The position numbers and the translations under genes were made by a program. A DNA stretch of 64,000 nt, from contig NZ_LZJN01000150.1 of assembly GCF_001667735.1 (NCBI RefSeq), positions 21,512 to 85,511 on the forward strand, written 5' to 3'. Shown one piece after another: positions 1 to 8,240 of this stretch; the first letter of the stretch is position 1; the number at the start of each line of letters is the position of its first letter. The notes under the pieces are model-generated. The model had not been told where the DNA came from and did no database searches. It worked only from the letters and a program-made list of their open reading frames with translations. Origin of the DNA: Mycobacterium sp. E183. GTDB lineage: Bacteria; Actinomycetota; Actinomycetes; Mycobacteriales; Mycobacteriaceae.

Positions 1-882
1 CAGATCGGTTCCGGGATGGAACGCGTGCTGATCGCCGGCGGCGTGCAGTCGTTGTCGATGACGCCGCTGACCAACTGGCGGATCCCCGGCCCGGAGCTCA
101 AGTTCGAGGAGCGCTGGATGCCGCCGACGCACGTCGAAACGCCGGATGCACCCGCCAAGGACATGTCGATCACCGTGGGCTGGAACACCGCCCAGGCGGT
201 CGGGATCACGCGCGAGGAGATGGACGCGTGGGCGGCCCGCTCACATCAGCGCGCCATCGCGGCCATGGACGCGGGCAAGTTCGTCGACGAGATCATCCCG
301 CTGAAGGTCACCCAGTTCGACGGTTCGGTCACCGAGTTCTCCGTGGACGAGCATCCCCGCCGAGACACCACCGTCGAAAAGCTCGCCGCGCTCAAAGTGC
401 TGCACCCCGAGATCGAGGGGTTCTCGATCACGGCCGGCAACAGCAGCGGCACCAACGACGCCGCCGCGGCGGTGGCTCTCGTGGACCGCGACTACGCCGC
501 GGCCGAAAACCTCAATGTCATGGGCGCGGTCCGGGCGTGGGCGGCCGCGGGCGTCGCCCCCCGCGACACCGGGCTGGGGGCCGTCAAGGTCATCGGCAAA
601 GTGCTGCAGCGGGCCGGGCTGTCGGTCGACGACGTCGCGCTGTGGGAGATCAACGAGGCGTTCGCCTCGGTGCCGATCGCGGCGTGCCGCGAGTACGGCA
701 TCGACGAGGAGAAGGTGAACTTCTCCGGCAGCGGCTGCAGCCTCGGCCACCCCATCGCGGCCTCGGGCGCGCGCATGGTGACCACGCTGGTCTACGAGCT
801 GGCCCGCCGTGGCGGCGGCATCGGCGTCGCGGCCATGTGCGCGGGTGGTGGCCAGGGCGGCGCCGTGGTGATCGAGGTCTAG
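1..882 (+). CDS. Thiolase (acetyl-CoA C-acyltransferase), 3' part
   Basis: C-terminal part of a thiolase that condenses or cleaves acyl-CoA thioesters, probably in beta-oxidation. The frame is open to the first base, so the start and the N-terminal nucleophilic Cys lie outside the window. Visible family motifs are NEAFA, the catalytic-His segment GHPIAASGARM, and the C-terminal CAGGGQGG loop with the second catalytic Cys. About 290 residues are present of a usual 390-400, so only the first quarter is missing. Which physiological thiolase it is cannot be decided without the N-terminus. A tandem repeat begins on the last base of its stop codon. Confidence 0.9.
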   Translation, partial: QIGSGMERVLIAGGVQSLSMTPLTNWRIPGPELKFEERWMPPTHVETPDAPAKDMSITVGWNTAQAVGITREEMDAWAARSHQRAIAAMDAGKFVDEIIPLKVTQFDGSVTEFSVDEHPRRDTTVEKLAALKVLHPEIEGFSITAGNSSGTNDAAAAVALVDRDYAAAENLNVMGAVRAWAAAGVAPRDTGLGAVKVIGKVLQRAGLSVDDVALWEINEAFASVPIAACREYGIDEEKVNFSGSGCSLGHPIAASGARMVTTLVYELARRGGGIGVAAMCAGGGQGGAVVIEV

Positions 883-1115
883 CGGCGATCGCGAGCGCGG
901 CGGAGCCGGGCGATGGGGGCACCTCCCGCTTGCGGGGGACGGGTCGCCGCCATCGGGTCAGCGGCGATCGCGAGCGCGGCGGAGCCGGGCGATGGGGGCA
1001 CCTCCCGCTTGCGGGGGACGGGTCGCCGCCGTCGGGTCAGCGGCGATCGCGAGCGCGGCGGAGCCGGGTGAAGCGGGTCGCCGCCGTCGGGTCAGCGGCG
1101 ATCGCGAGCGCGGCG
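882..1115. repeat. Tandem repeat, 79-bp unit, four copies (two full, two shortened)
   Basis: Units begin with GCGGCGATCGCGAGCGCGGCG at 882, 961, 1040 and 1095. The first two are 79 bp and differ by about one base near the end (CATCGGGTCA against CGTCGGGTCA). The third lacks an internal segment and is 55 bp. The fourth stops after 21 bp at the stop codon of the next gene. The array fills the gap between two convergent genes. This looks like a mycobacterial VNTR-type locus; a role in termination is possible but unproven. Confidence 0.85.
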
Positions 1116-1733
1116 CTAGTTGCAGTACGTGTAGCCGATGAATTGCGTTCCGCGCGTGTCGCCGCTCGAGTAATTGGCGAAGTGCACCGCCGGTTCCCCG
1201 TTGTACTGGGTGTTCATCTTCTGCACGGTCGGCGGGGGAACACCTTTGGGAAAGGCCAGGATCATGTCGGCGAAGATGTTCAAGCCGACCTGGCAGATGG
1301 CCTCGCGCCGCGGCGGCTGTGGATTCCACGCGTGGACGATTACGGGCTCGGTGAGTTGATACCCGGCCGCGCAATTGGGATCGCAGACCTTGAACACGGC
1401 CGTGCCACTGCCGTCGGCGCCCTGTTGGCCCCACGAACTCCACGACATGTCTTGCAGCGCAACGGCGACGCTCGCGCAGCCCAGCACGTTGAGCCGCTTA
1501 GGCCGTTCGACGGGCGGAACGGACAGGTTGTAGCAGCCCGGGATCGCGAAGCTCTGCGGCGGTGCCGGCTGGGCGGTGGGTGGCTTGACGCCCTGGTCAC
1601 CCTGGGTCAGCTTCAGCACCACGAAGGTGAGGATGCCGCCCAGCGCGACCGCCGAGACGATCCCGATCACAACCAGACGCCCCCGCGTACTGCGCCCCAG
1701 CCGACCCAACAAAGGAACGTTGCCCCCGCTCAC
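1116..1733 (-). CDS. Single-pass membrane-anchored extracytoplasmic protein
   Basis: About 205 residues from a GTG at 1733 (TTG at 1739 is the alternative; neither has a strong ribosome site). A short basic cytoplasmic leader (GRLGRSTRGR) precedes one membrane helix around residues 22-45 (VVIGIVSAVALGGILTFVV). The remaining 160 residues are predicted to be outside and contain several cysteines that could form disulfides (PGCYN, GCAS, VCDPNC, ICQ, YTYCN). No enzymatic motif was recognised. The protein resembles the many mycobacterial conserved membrane proteins of unknown function. It is divergent from cysQ and ends against the tandem repeat. Confidence 0.7.
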   Translation of the reverse strand: MSGGNVPLLGRLGRSTRGRLVVIGIVSAVALGGILTFVVLKLTQGDQGVKPPTAQPAPPQSFAIPGCYNLSVPPVERPKRLNVLGCASVAVALQDMSWSSWGQQGADGSGTAVFKVCDPNCAAGYQLTEPVIVHAWNPQPPRREAICQVGLNIFADMILAFPKGVPPPTVQKMNTQYNGEPAVHFANYSSGDTRGTQFIGYTYCN

Positions 1734-1800
1734 GATCAACAGATTACGGCCGGAACATTCCGCGAGGGGTGGTGCCCGCCGGCGCCGCGATGGCAGGGTA

Positions 1801-1823
1801 AAGTTGGTCAACACTGCCAACTT
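1801..1823. promoter_or_regulatory. Inverted repeat in the divergent promoter region before cysQ
   Basis: Perfect 7-bp arms AAGTTGG and CCAACTT separated by 9 bp, ending about 10 bp before the cysQ start. It could be an operator or a leader hairpin. No dedicated regulator gene is adjacent, so its function is a guess. Confidence 0.35.
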
Positions 1824-1833
1824 AAGGATTGTG

Positions 1834-2577
1834 ATGGCCTTGCAGCTGACGGATGACCACGAACTGGCCGCGCGGTTGGCCACCGAGGCTGGACGGCTGT
1901 TGCTCACGGTCCGGGAAGAGTTCGCAGACGCGGAAGCGGGCGAGCGGAAAGCCGCGGGCGACAAGCGATCCCATGACTTTCTGATGGAGGCGCTGGCGGG
2001 CGAGCGGCCCGACGACGCGGTGCTGTCCGAGGAGGGCGCCGACGACCCGGTCCGGCTGCGCTCGGAGCGGGTGTGGATCGTCGATCCGCTTGACGGGACG
2101 CGGGAATTCTCCGAGCTCGGGCGCGACGACTGGGCGGTCCACGTCGCGCTGTGGGAGGCCGGTGAGCTCGTCGCCGGGGCGGTGGCGCTGCCTGCGCAGG
2201 GGATCACCCTGGCCACCCCCGAGGTGGCCTGGCCCCCCGCCGCGCCGGGCAAGCCGCGCATCGTGGTGTCGCGCACCCGGCCCCCGGCCGTTGCGCTGAC
2301 CGTCCGCGACGCGCTGGACGGGGTGCTGGTCGAAATGGGTTCTGCCGGGGCCAAAGTGGCATCGATCGTCCAGGGCTTGTCGGATGTGTACGTGCACGCC
2401 GGCGGCCAATTCGAATGGGACTCGGCCGCGCCGGTGGCCGTGGCAAGAGCGGCCGGCCTGCATACCTCCCGCATCGACGGGTCCGCCCTCGCCTACAACC
2501 GGTCGGACCCGAAATTGCCTGATTTGGTGGTCTGCCGGCCCGAGTTGGCGGAAGCCGTGCTGGCGGTCACGGGCTGA
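1834..2577 (+). CDS. cysQ: 3'(2'),5'-bisphosphate nucleotidase / inositol-monophosphatase family (CysQ-like)
   Basis: Predicted Mg2+-dependent, Li+-sensitive phosphatase that removes the 3'-phosphate from PAP/PAPS-type by-products of sulfate assimilation. Family motifs are present: the metal-binding EEGADD segment (about residue 68), WIVDPLDGTREF (about 84-95) and, near the C-terminus, WDSAAPVAVARAAG. Length is 247 residues, slightly shorter than M. tuberculosis CysQ (267 as recalled). ATG 1834 is used; an in-frame GTG lies 3 bp upstream. Its 3' end overlaps a leftward gene remnant. The sulfate-reduction operon sits 35 kb away in this window. Confidence 0.85.
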   Translation: MALQLTDDHELAARLATEAGRLLLTVREEFADAEAGERKAAGDKRSHDFLMEALAGERPDDAVLSEEGADDPVRLRSERVWIVDPLDGTREFSELGRDDWAVHVALWEAGELVAGAVALPAQGITLATPEVAWPPAAPGKPRIVVSRTRPPAVALTVRDALDGVLVEMGSAGAKVASIVQGLSDVYVHAGGQFEWDSAAPVAVARAAGLHTSRIDGSALAYNRSDPKLPDLVVCRPELAEAVLAVTG

Positions 2578-2641
2578 TCGTCGCACCGGTGAGGTCGAGG
2601 GCGATGTCGACGAGCATGTCCTCCTGGCCGCCCACCATTGC
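2567..2641 (-). pseudogene. C-terminal remnant of 4-hydroxy-2-oxovalerate aldolase
   Basis: The minus strand reads AMVGGQEDMLVDIALDLTG followed by a few residues and TGA. The MVGGQEDM..D.ALDL string is the conserved C-terminus of DmpG/HsaF-type 4-hydroxy-2-oxovalerate aldolases, the last step of aromatic meta-cleavage pathways. Only about 24 residues remain of a protein of roughly 340. The stop lies inside the end of cysQ on the other strand. The 5' side is replaced abruptly by a fragment of an unrelated dioxygenase in the opposite orientation. Confidence 0.7.
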
Positions 2642-2862
2642 CCCCGTCGGGGTTCGAATGGGAGCTGGGCTGGAACCCCATCGTCGTCGACGAGACCACC
2701 TGGGAGCCCACTACCCACCAGGGCATCAGCATCTGGGGCCACACCCCCGAGGGACAAACGATCATCGAGAAGCTCACCCAGTTCAAGGCCGGCGCCGCGT
2801 CGCTGCTACACAACGAGGACGTGGTGCCCGCGCTCGCGGGGGCGGGCATTCCCGATAACTGA
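2641..2862 (+). pseudogene. C-terminal remnant of an extradiol ring-cleavage dioxygenase (BphC-like)
   Basis: About 73 residues beginning PPSGFEWELGW and including ISIWGHTPEG. This matches the C-terminus of type I extradiol dioxygenases, where the PSGF.(I/W)E segment carries the last iron-ligand Glu and SIWGH is typical. The two vicinal-oxygen-chelate domains before it are gone. A TTG at 2638 could start translation, but there is no ribosome site. The fragment ends with TGA 16 bp before the amidohydrolase, so the two were probably once in one operon. Confidence 0.7.
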
Positions 2863-2878
2863 TCGAAGGGGAGCAACG

Positions 2879-3907
2879 TTGCGGATCGACACCCACCACC
2901 ACGCCATCCCGTCCTTCTACCGAGACCTGTTGCAAAAGGCCAAGATCGACGACGAGAGCGGCCGCGCGCTGCCGGAGTGGAGCCCCGAGGGGTCGCTGCG
3001 AACCATGGGCGAACTGGACGTCGCTACCGCGATCCTGTCGGTGTCGACCCCGGGCACCGCCTTCCTGCCGGCCGCAACTGACGCCGCCGCCCTCGCGCGT
3101 GACCTCAACGATTACCTCGCCGGGCTCGCCGCGGCCCGGCCCGACCGGTTCGGCTTCTTCGCCACCATCCCCATGCCGCACCTCAGCGAGTCCGTCGACG
3201 AGGTCGCCAGATCGCTCGACGAGCTGGGCGCCGACGGCGTCGTCCTACTCGCCAACGGCGCCGGGGCCTACCTAGGCCTGCCCGACCAGGAAGAGGTGTT
3301 CGCCGCGCTGGACGCTCGCTCTGCGGTTGTGTTCATCCACCCCGCCAACCTGCCCGGCCCCGCCGTTGAAGGTGTGCCGCCGTTCGCGGCCGACTTCCTG
3401 CTGGACACCACCCGCGCGGCGTATCTGCTTGTGCGCAATGGCATTTGCCGCAGGTATCCCAACATCAAGTTCATCCTGAGCCATGCGGGCGGATTCGTGC
3501 CGTACGCCGCGCACCGCATGGCCCTCGCCATCATGGCCGACACCGGGCGCAGCCTGGCGGACACCCTCGACGACTTCGCGGGCTTCTACTTCGACACGGC
3601 GTTGTCGTCCAGCGCCACGGCGCTGCCCAGCCTGCTCGCCTTCGCCAAGCCCGGGCACGTCACCTTCGGCTCCGACTGGCCCTTCGCGCCGCTGGCGGCC
3701 GCCAAGCTGTTCGCCGCGGGGTTGGAGACCTACGCCGGGCTCGACGGGCCCACCCGGGGGGCGATCGAGCGCGGCAACGCGCTGGCGCTGTTCCCGCGGC
3801 TGGGGGCGGTCCCGCCGTCGGAATCCGCCTCGGCGTTCGACCGGATACGACGCAGCGCGAGCAGAGTGGTCATGCGGGGCGTCGTGCGGCTCGTCAATAC
3901 CCGCTGA
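2879..3907 (+). CDS. Amidohydrolase family 2 (ACMSD-like) metal-dependent hydrolase/decarboxylase
   Basis: 342-residue TIM-barrel protein of the amidohydrolase-2 family, which includes 2-amino-3-carboxymuconate-semialdehyde and related decarboxylases acting on ring-cleavage products. Metal-binding motifs are DTHHH at residues 5-9, FILSHAGG near 200 and FGSDWPFAP near 265. TTG 2879 is chosen because GAAGGGG sits 8-10 bp upstream and the HxH motif follows directly; no ATG fits. It directly follows the dioxygenase remnant, which fits an original role in an aromatic catabolic cluster now mostly deleted. The exact substrate is unknown. Confidence 0.85.
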   Translation: MRIDTHHHAIPSFYRDLLQKAKIDDESGRALPEWSPEGSLRTMGELDVATAILSVSTPGTAFLPAATDAAALARDLNDYLAGLAAARPDRFGFFATIPMPHLSESVDEVARSLDELGADGVVLLANGAGAYLGLPDQEEVFAALDARSAVVFIHPANLPGPAVEGVPPFAADFLLDTTRAAYLLVRNGICRRYPNIKFILSHAGGFVPYAAHRMALAIMADTGRSLADTLDDFAGFYFDTALSSSATALPSLLAFAKPGHVTFGSDWPFAPLAAAKLFAAGLETYAGLDGPTRGAIERGNALALFPRLGAVPPSESASAFDRIRRSASRVVMRGVVRLVNTR

Positions 3908-3912
3908 CGCCG

Positions 3913-4818
3913 TCAGCGCAGCGCTTGCTGCCAGGACAGAATGCGTTCGGCCAGTTCGGGTCCGGAGTCTTCCTGGATGAAATGACTGGCGTTGATGCGG
4001 GCGTGCGGCTGGCCCGCGGCGCCGGGGATGTGCTTGATGAGGGGACGGTCAGCTTTGCCGAGGATCGGATCGCGGGCCCCGAAAATGGCGAGGCAGGGTT
4101 TCTCCCATTGGCCCAGGGCCTTCCACGCGGCCCTGTTGGCGGGGATCGCCGGATCGTCCGGTGAGGTCGGCACCAACTGCGGGAAGGCCCGGGCACCGGC
4201 CTGATACGTCTTGTCGGGAAACGGCGCGTCATACCCAGCCCTGACCCTGGCGGAAACCCGGCGCACGGTCCCCACCGCAACGATGCGGCCCGCGGGCAAC
4301 ACGGGGGAGTAGCGCGCGAACGCGCGCCAGGCGTAGAAGGCGGGCGGGGTGGGTCGCTCCGCGGTCGGCAGGAAGCCGTTGGCCACCACGAGCCGTGCGA
4401 TGCGGTCACCCTGTTCGGCGGCGATGCGCAGCCCGATCAGCGATCCCCAGTCCTGCACGAACAGCGTCACGTCCTTGAGGTTCAGCCGTTCGAACCACGA
4501 CGTCACCCATTCGACGTGCCGTTGATAGGTGTAATCCTCGATCCGGCCGGGCTTGTCGGAGCGGCCGAAACCGATCAGGTCGGGCGCGAGCACGCGGTTC
4601 CCGGCGTCGGCCAGCGGCTGGATCATCGTCCGGTACAGGTAGCTCCAGGTGGGCTCCCCGTGCAGCAGCACGATCGGCGGCCCGTCGGCGGGGCCCTCGT
4701 CCAGAAAGTGCATGCGCAGCGGCTGGGTGTCGCTTGCCGCGACGTCAACGTAGTTCGCTACGAACGGATAGCCCTCCAGGTTTTCGAATCGGGAGTCCGG
4801 GGTTCGTAGCACATGCAT
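3913..4818 (-). CDS. dhmA: Haloalkane dehalogenase-type alpha/beta hydrolase
   Basis: 302-residue alpha/beta hydrolase matching the mycobacterial DhmA group (M. tuberculosis Rv2296 type). HGEPTW (53-58) forms the oxyanion/halide region, the nucleophile is Asp123 in [16 protein letters not shown] is typical, the acid lies in GARDP, and the catalytic His in ASHFIQED. The Asp-Trp nucleophile pair supports dehalogenase rather than esterase chemistry; natural substrates in mycobacteria are unclear. ATG 4818 follows a strong GGAGGAG site. It is divergent from the DUF2652 gene. Confidence 0.85.
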   Translation of the reverse strand: MHVLRTPDSRFENLEGYPFVANYVDVAASDTQPLRMHFLDEGPADGPPIVLLHGEPTWSYLYRTMIQPLADAGNRVLAPDLIGFGRSDKPGRIEDYTYQRHVEWVTSWFERLNLKDVTLFVQDWGSLIGLRIAAEQGDRIARLVVANGFLPTAERPTPPAFYAWRAFARYSPVLPAGRIVAVGTVRRVSARVRAGYDAPFPDKTYQAGARAFPQLVPTSPDDPAIPANRAAWKALGQWEKPCLAIFGARDPILGKADRPLIKHIPGAAGQPHARINASHFIQEDSGPELAERILSWQQALR

Positions 4819-4856
4819 ATTCAGCTCCTCCGGTGGGCGGGCGCCTCTGCAAGCCT

Positions 4857-4905
4857 CTCGCGACAACGCGAGTTCGTCTAGTGGGAGATTTCATTGGGCT
4901 AGACG
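4857..4905. promoter_or_regulatory. Two inverted repeats between dhmA and the DUF2652 gene
   Basis: CTCGCG-acaa-CGCGAG at 4857-4872 is a perfect 6-bp hairpin. CGTCTAG ... CTAGACG at 4875-4905 has perfect 7-bp arms spaced by 17 bp. They lie in the shared promoter region of two divergent genes and may be operator sites. No regulator gene lies next to them. Confidence 0.4.
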
Positions 4906-4932
4906 TCGTGTGGACATTAAACTGGCTTGTTC

Positions 4933-5661
4933 ATGGCGATTCGGCGCGCGGTCCTCGTCATCGCGGACATCAGCGGTTACACCCACTACATGCAATGGAA
5001 CCGAACGCACCTAGCCCATGCGCAGTTGACGGTGGCGGGCCTGCTGGAGTCGGTGATCGACGCAGGCAGGGGGCTGAAGCTGGCGAAGCTCGAGGGTGAC
5101 GCCGCCTTCTTCTGGGCGCCCGACGGCGACGCCAAAGTGCTGGTGTGTGACCGGCTGTCCCGGATGCGGGAGGCGTTCATCGCGCGGCGCGAGCGCTTCA
5201 AGAAGGACCTCGCCTGCGAGTGCGCGAGTTGCGCGCAGTTGGATAACCTCTCGCTGAAATTCGTGGTCCATCAGGGTGAGGTGGCCGAACAACGGGTGAA
5301 GCGCCACGTGGAGCTCGCCGGCTTCGACGTCATCCTGGTGCATCGCATGCTGAAAAACATGGTCCCCGTGGTCGAATACGTGCTGATGACCGATTCCGTC
5401 GCGGCCTGCCTCGACGAATCGGTGCGCTCCCAGTGCAAACCGCTGACCCACATCTTCGACGACATCGGGGAGACGCCGACGCACTACATCGACCTCGCGA
5501 CCTCGCAGGTTTCCCTCGCACAGCCCGAGTCCGGCTTCTTTCGGCGGGTCGGGGCGACGATGAAACTCGAGCTGAGCTCGCTGCCGTTCGTGCTTGGCTT
5601 GAAGGAGCCCGCCGAGGGCTTCCGCAACCTGGGCCGCGGCGCCGAGGAGATCCCCGCCTAG
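4933..5661 (+). CDS. DUF2652 family protein (nucleotide-cyclase-fold-like)
   Basis: 242 residues. The N-terminal [15 protein letters not shown] segment resembles the start of class III nucleotide-cyclase-like folds (the family has been likened to adenylate cyclases), and DUF2652 assignment rests on this plus the GDAAFFWAP segment near residue 57. A cysteine pair (CECASCAQ, about 95) is notable. No full set of cyclase catalytic residues can be confirmed, so activity is unknown. ATG 4933 is chosen; an in-frame TTG at 4927 is possible. The equivalent gene neighbours dhmA in M. tuberculosis (Rv2295, as recalled). It ends in a CTAG shared with the convergent aminotransferase gene. Confidence 0.75.
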   Translation: MAIRRAVLVIADISGYTHYMQWNRTHLAHAQLTVAGLLESVIDAGRGLKLAKLEGDAAFFWAPDGDAKVLVCDRLSRMREAFIARRERFKKDLACECASCAQLDNLSLKFVVHQGEVAEQRVKRHVELAGFDVILVHRMLKNMVPVVEYVLMTDSVAACLDESVRSQCKPLTHIFDDIGETPTHYIDLATSQVSLAQPESGFFRRVGATMKLELSSLPFVLGLKEPAEGFRNLGRGAEEIPA

Positions 5662-6857
5662 CGGGCGTCGGCGAGCGCCCGGCCCATCCGCGAAACGGCC
5701 TCGGTCAGAATGGCCCGCGAGGTCGCGAAGTTCAATCGGACATGGCCGGCGCCGCCGGTTCCGAAGACGTGGCCGGAACTGAGCGCCACCCGAGCGTGGT
5801 CGAGGAACCACCGGGCGGCCCCGGACAGGTCGGCGACCACCGCCAGACCCGCGGCGGATTCTTCGACGAATCCGAGCTTCCGGCAATCCAGCCAGGCGAG
5901 GTAAGTCCCTTGCGGCCATTGGCATTTCACGCCCGGCAGGTGCTGGGTGACCAGATCGCCGAGCAGCGTTCGGTTTTCATCCAGGCCGCGCAGCAGTGCG
6001 TCGAGCCAATCGTCGCCGGTTCGGAACGCTTCGGCGTGGGCGATGACGCCGAAGTGGCTCGGCCCGTGGCTGACCTCCTCGGGCATCCGGTGCAGGTCCG
6101 CGACCGCCTCCGGTCCGGCGATGGCCAGCGCCGCCTTGAGACCGGACAGGTTCCAGGCCTTGGAGGCGGACATCAGGGCGAAGGCGTTCTCGGTTCCGGG
6201 CACCGTCAGGAATGGGGTGAACCGGGCGCCGGGCAAGACGACGGGCGAGTGAATCTCGTCCGACACCACCCGGACATCGAACCGGCGGGCCAGCTCGGCG
6301 ACCGCGCCGAGTTCGTCGGCCGTGTGCACCGTCCCGGTGGGGTTGTGCGGATTGCACAACAGGTACGCCGCCCTGCCGCCCCCCGCGCGGGCGCGCGCGA
6401 AGGCTTCCGCCAACACGTCCAGATCGATCCGGCCCCCGGCGCCCAGCGGCGCCTCGACGATCCTGCGGCCGTCGTGCGACACGAACGCGTAGAACGGCGC
6501 ATACACCGGCGGGTTGACGATGACGGCATCGCCACGGCCCGTGACCAAGCGCAGCACCTCGACGGCACCGAGCATGACGTCCGGGACGATCGCCGTGCGG
6601 CCGACCTCCAGGTCGTGCCATTGCCAACGGCGCGAGGCGAATTCGCTGACCGCTTCGGCGAACGCGGTGCCGCACGGGTATCCGGTGTCACCGATGTCGA
6701 TGGCCCGCCGCAGGGCGTCGGCCACCGTCGGGGCGAGGTTGACGTCCATCTCGGCGACCCACAGCGGCAGCACGTCGTCCGGGTGCGCGCGCCACTTCAT
6801 GCTGGTGCGCTCCCGGAGCTGTGGCAGCGTGAGTTCCTCGAGTGGGTTAAACGTCAC
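5658..6857 (-). CDS. MalY/PatB-type PLP aminotransferase (cystathionine beta-lyase-like)
   Basis: 399-residue fold-type I PLP enzyme. LPLWVAEMD (about 30-38) is the MalY/PatB signature, NPHNPTG (about 170) binds the cofactor, VSDEIHSP (about 200) holds the pyridine-contacting Asp, and [12 protein letters not shown] (about 232) contains the Schiff-base Lys. These suggest C-S beta-lyase or aminotransferase activity. GTG 6857 is the start. It lies 9 bp after the dehydrogenase gene in the same direction and is probably cotranscribed. It corresponds to Rv2294 in the conserved block. Confidence 0.85.
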   Translation of the reverse strand: MTFNPLEELTLPQLRERTSMKWRAHPDDVLPLWVAEMDVNLAPTVADALRRAIDIGDTGYPCGTAFAEAVSEFASRRWQWHDLEVGRTAIVPDVMLGAVEVLRLVTGRGDAVIVNPPVYAPFYAFVSHDGRRIVEAPLGAGGRIDLDVLAEAFARARAGGGRAAYLLCNPHNPTGTVHTADELGAVAELARRFDVRVVSDEIHSPVVLPGARFTPFLTVPGTENAFALMSASKAWNLSGLKAALAIAGPEAVADLHRMPEEVSHGPSHFGVIAHAEAFRTGDDWLDALLRGLDENRTLLGDLVTQHLPGVKCQWPQGTYLAWLDCRKLGFVEESAAGLAVVADLSGAARWFLDHARVALSSGHVFGTGGAGHVRLNFATSRAILTEAVSRMGRALADAR

Positions 6858-6866
6858 TCGGGCAGA

Positions 6867-7961
6867 CTAAGTGGCGAACGCGTGCTTTGGAATCGTGAGG
6901 GGCAGGTCGACCGAACTCAGCAGCCCGGGTTCTGCGGCAACGACATACGGCACGGCGTTGACCACGCGCATGGCGGTGGCGACCATGGCGCCGGCGCCCG
7001 ACGTCATCCCCGCCACCCCGGCCTTGCGCGGGTCTTTGAGCGTCGCCGCCAAGGTGCAATCGATGTCGGGGTCGCCGCTGATCAGCACCCGATAGGACAG
7101 GTCCCCGATGCCGGTCGGCCAGTCCGGGGCGACGTCGTGGGCCAGCCGGGTGACGTGCTCGATGACGATGGCCTCGCGGCCGTCGACCACGCCGATCGCC
7201 CGCATGCGCAGCGCGCCACAGGTCCCCGCCTCGACGGTGCCCATGGCGACCTCCAGCGTCCGGTCGGTGACCGCGCGGTCGAAATATTCGCGGACCTCCT
7301 GCACCTCGACGCCGAGTGCGTCGGCGACCAACCGGATCTGTCCCTGCCATTCGCCGGCGATCGCCCCCGGAAACCCGATCCACGGCTGGTAGTCGAGCGG
7401 CCGGCCGAAACCCAATGCGTCGCTCATGATGTCGGGGACGCCGTAGTCGTCGTACAGACCGATCTCGAATGCGTGGATCTTCTCGATGGACGACGACTGG
7501 GTGGACAACACCAGCGGCAGGTAGTCGGCGGCGAAGCCGGGTTCGATCCCCGACGCGTACAGCGAAACCTGGCCGTGCTTGGCCGCGGCCACCAGCTGGT
7601 CGCGCCATTCCGCGGGTTCGTAGGCGTGCGGGTTGACCAGCCGCGTGGTGCTGGTCGTGACGACGTTGATGCCGGCCTCGAGTAGCCGGACGTAGTCGGG
7701 GATGGCCAGCGCGTCGCGCTCCGGGCCGCTGGCGGCGTAGATGACGCAATCGGGCTTCAGCGCGATCAGTGCGTCCGCGTCGGTGGTGGCGGTCAGACCG
7801 ATCGGCTCGCCGTTGGCGAGTTCGCCGGCGTCCTTGCCGTCCTTCTCCGGCGAGTGCACCCACACACCGACCAAGTCCAGGTTTGGGCGACGCTGAATGG
7901 TCCGGATGGCGATCGACCCGATGCCGCCCGTCGCCCACACCACCACGCGGTGAGCCGTCAT
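6867..7961 (-). CDS. NAD(P)-dependent dehydrogenase, dihydrodipicolinate-reductase-like N-domain
   Basis: 364 residues. The N-terminal Rossmann motif VVVWATGGIGSIAIR (about 6-20) and the NVVTTS strand after the nucleotide domain are typical of the DapB-like/2,4-diaminopentanoate-dehydrogenase group common in mycobacteria; natural substrates are mostly unknown. ATG 7961 follows GAGGAGGACGGC, a strong site. Head of a probable two-gene unit with the MalY-like enzyme. The shared intergenic region with the divergent luciferase-like gene holds a 26-bp palindrome found again before a TetR gene, so it may belong to that regulon. Confidence 0.8.
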   Translation of the reverse strand: MTAHRVVVWATGGIGSIAIRTIQRRPNLDLVGVWVHSPEKDGKDAGELANGEPIGLTATTDADALIALKPDCVIYAASGPERDALAIPDYVRLLEAGINVVTTSTTRLVNPHAYEPAEWRDQLVAAAKHGQVSLYASGIEPGFAADYLPLVLSTQSSSIEKIHAFEIGLYDDYGVPDIMSDALGFGRPLDYQPWIGFPGAIAGEWQGQIRLVADALGVEVQEVREYFDRAVTDRTLEVAMGTVEAGTCGALRMRAIGVVDGREAIVIEHVTRLAHDVAPDWPTGIGDLSYRVLISGDPDIDCTLAATLKDPRKAGVAGMTSGAGAMVATAMRVVNAVPYVVAAEPGLLSSVDLPLTIPKHAFAT

Positions 7962-8086
7962 GCCGTCCTCCTCGTGGCGGGTGTGTGGTGAAAGCTGAGG
8001 CGGCCGTTGCCCTTACGCCGGCGGCCGGCTGCTATCGCTCAACGTTCGATTCGGAAGCTAACAGCGCGGGGCCGCGCGGTCAAGGG

Positions 8087-8112
8087 TTTAAGAGAGCGCA
8101 CACTATCTTAAA
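8087..8112. promoter_or_regulatory. 26-bp palindromic operator, copy 1
   Basis: TTTAAGAGAG-CGCACA-CTATCTTAAA: arms match at 9 of 10 positions around a 6-bp centre. The core GCACACTATC(C/T)TAAA recurs at 10222-10246 directly before a TetR gene. It lies between the divergent dehydrogenase and luciferase-like genes. Most likely a binding site of that TetR. Confidence 0.7.
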
Positions 8113-8240
8113 GAACAAATCTTAGGTTACGCTGCCCCGGCCTACTCAGTTCGGTGGGCATCGCGGTCATGCTCCGCTTTACGCCTTCGACTAGACGTGT
8201 AACGTACGTCGCAACGGATTCGGCCAGCGAGGAGTTTGCC

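Noticed and set aside
1116..2474. Long minus-strand frame across cysQ and the membrane protein
   Set aside because: The upstream part is the shadow of cysQ, which has strong family motifs on plus; only the C-terminal 205 residues form a real protein.
5433..7685. 750-codon plus-strand frame across the aminotransferase and dehydrogenase genes
   Set aside because: High-GC shadow: low-complexity Arg/Gly/Asp composition and no start or motifs; both minus-strand genes have clear family signatures.
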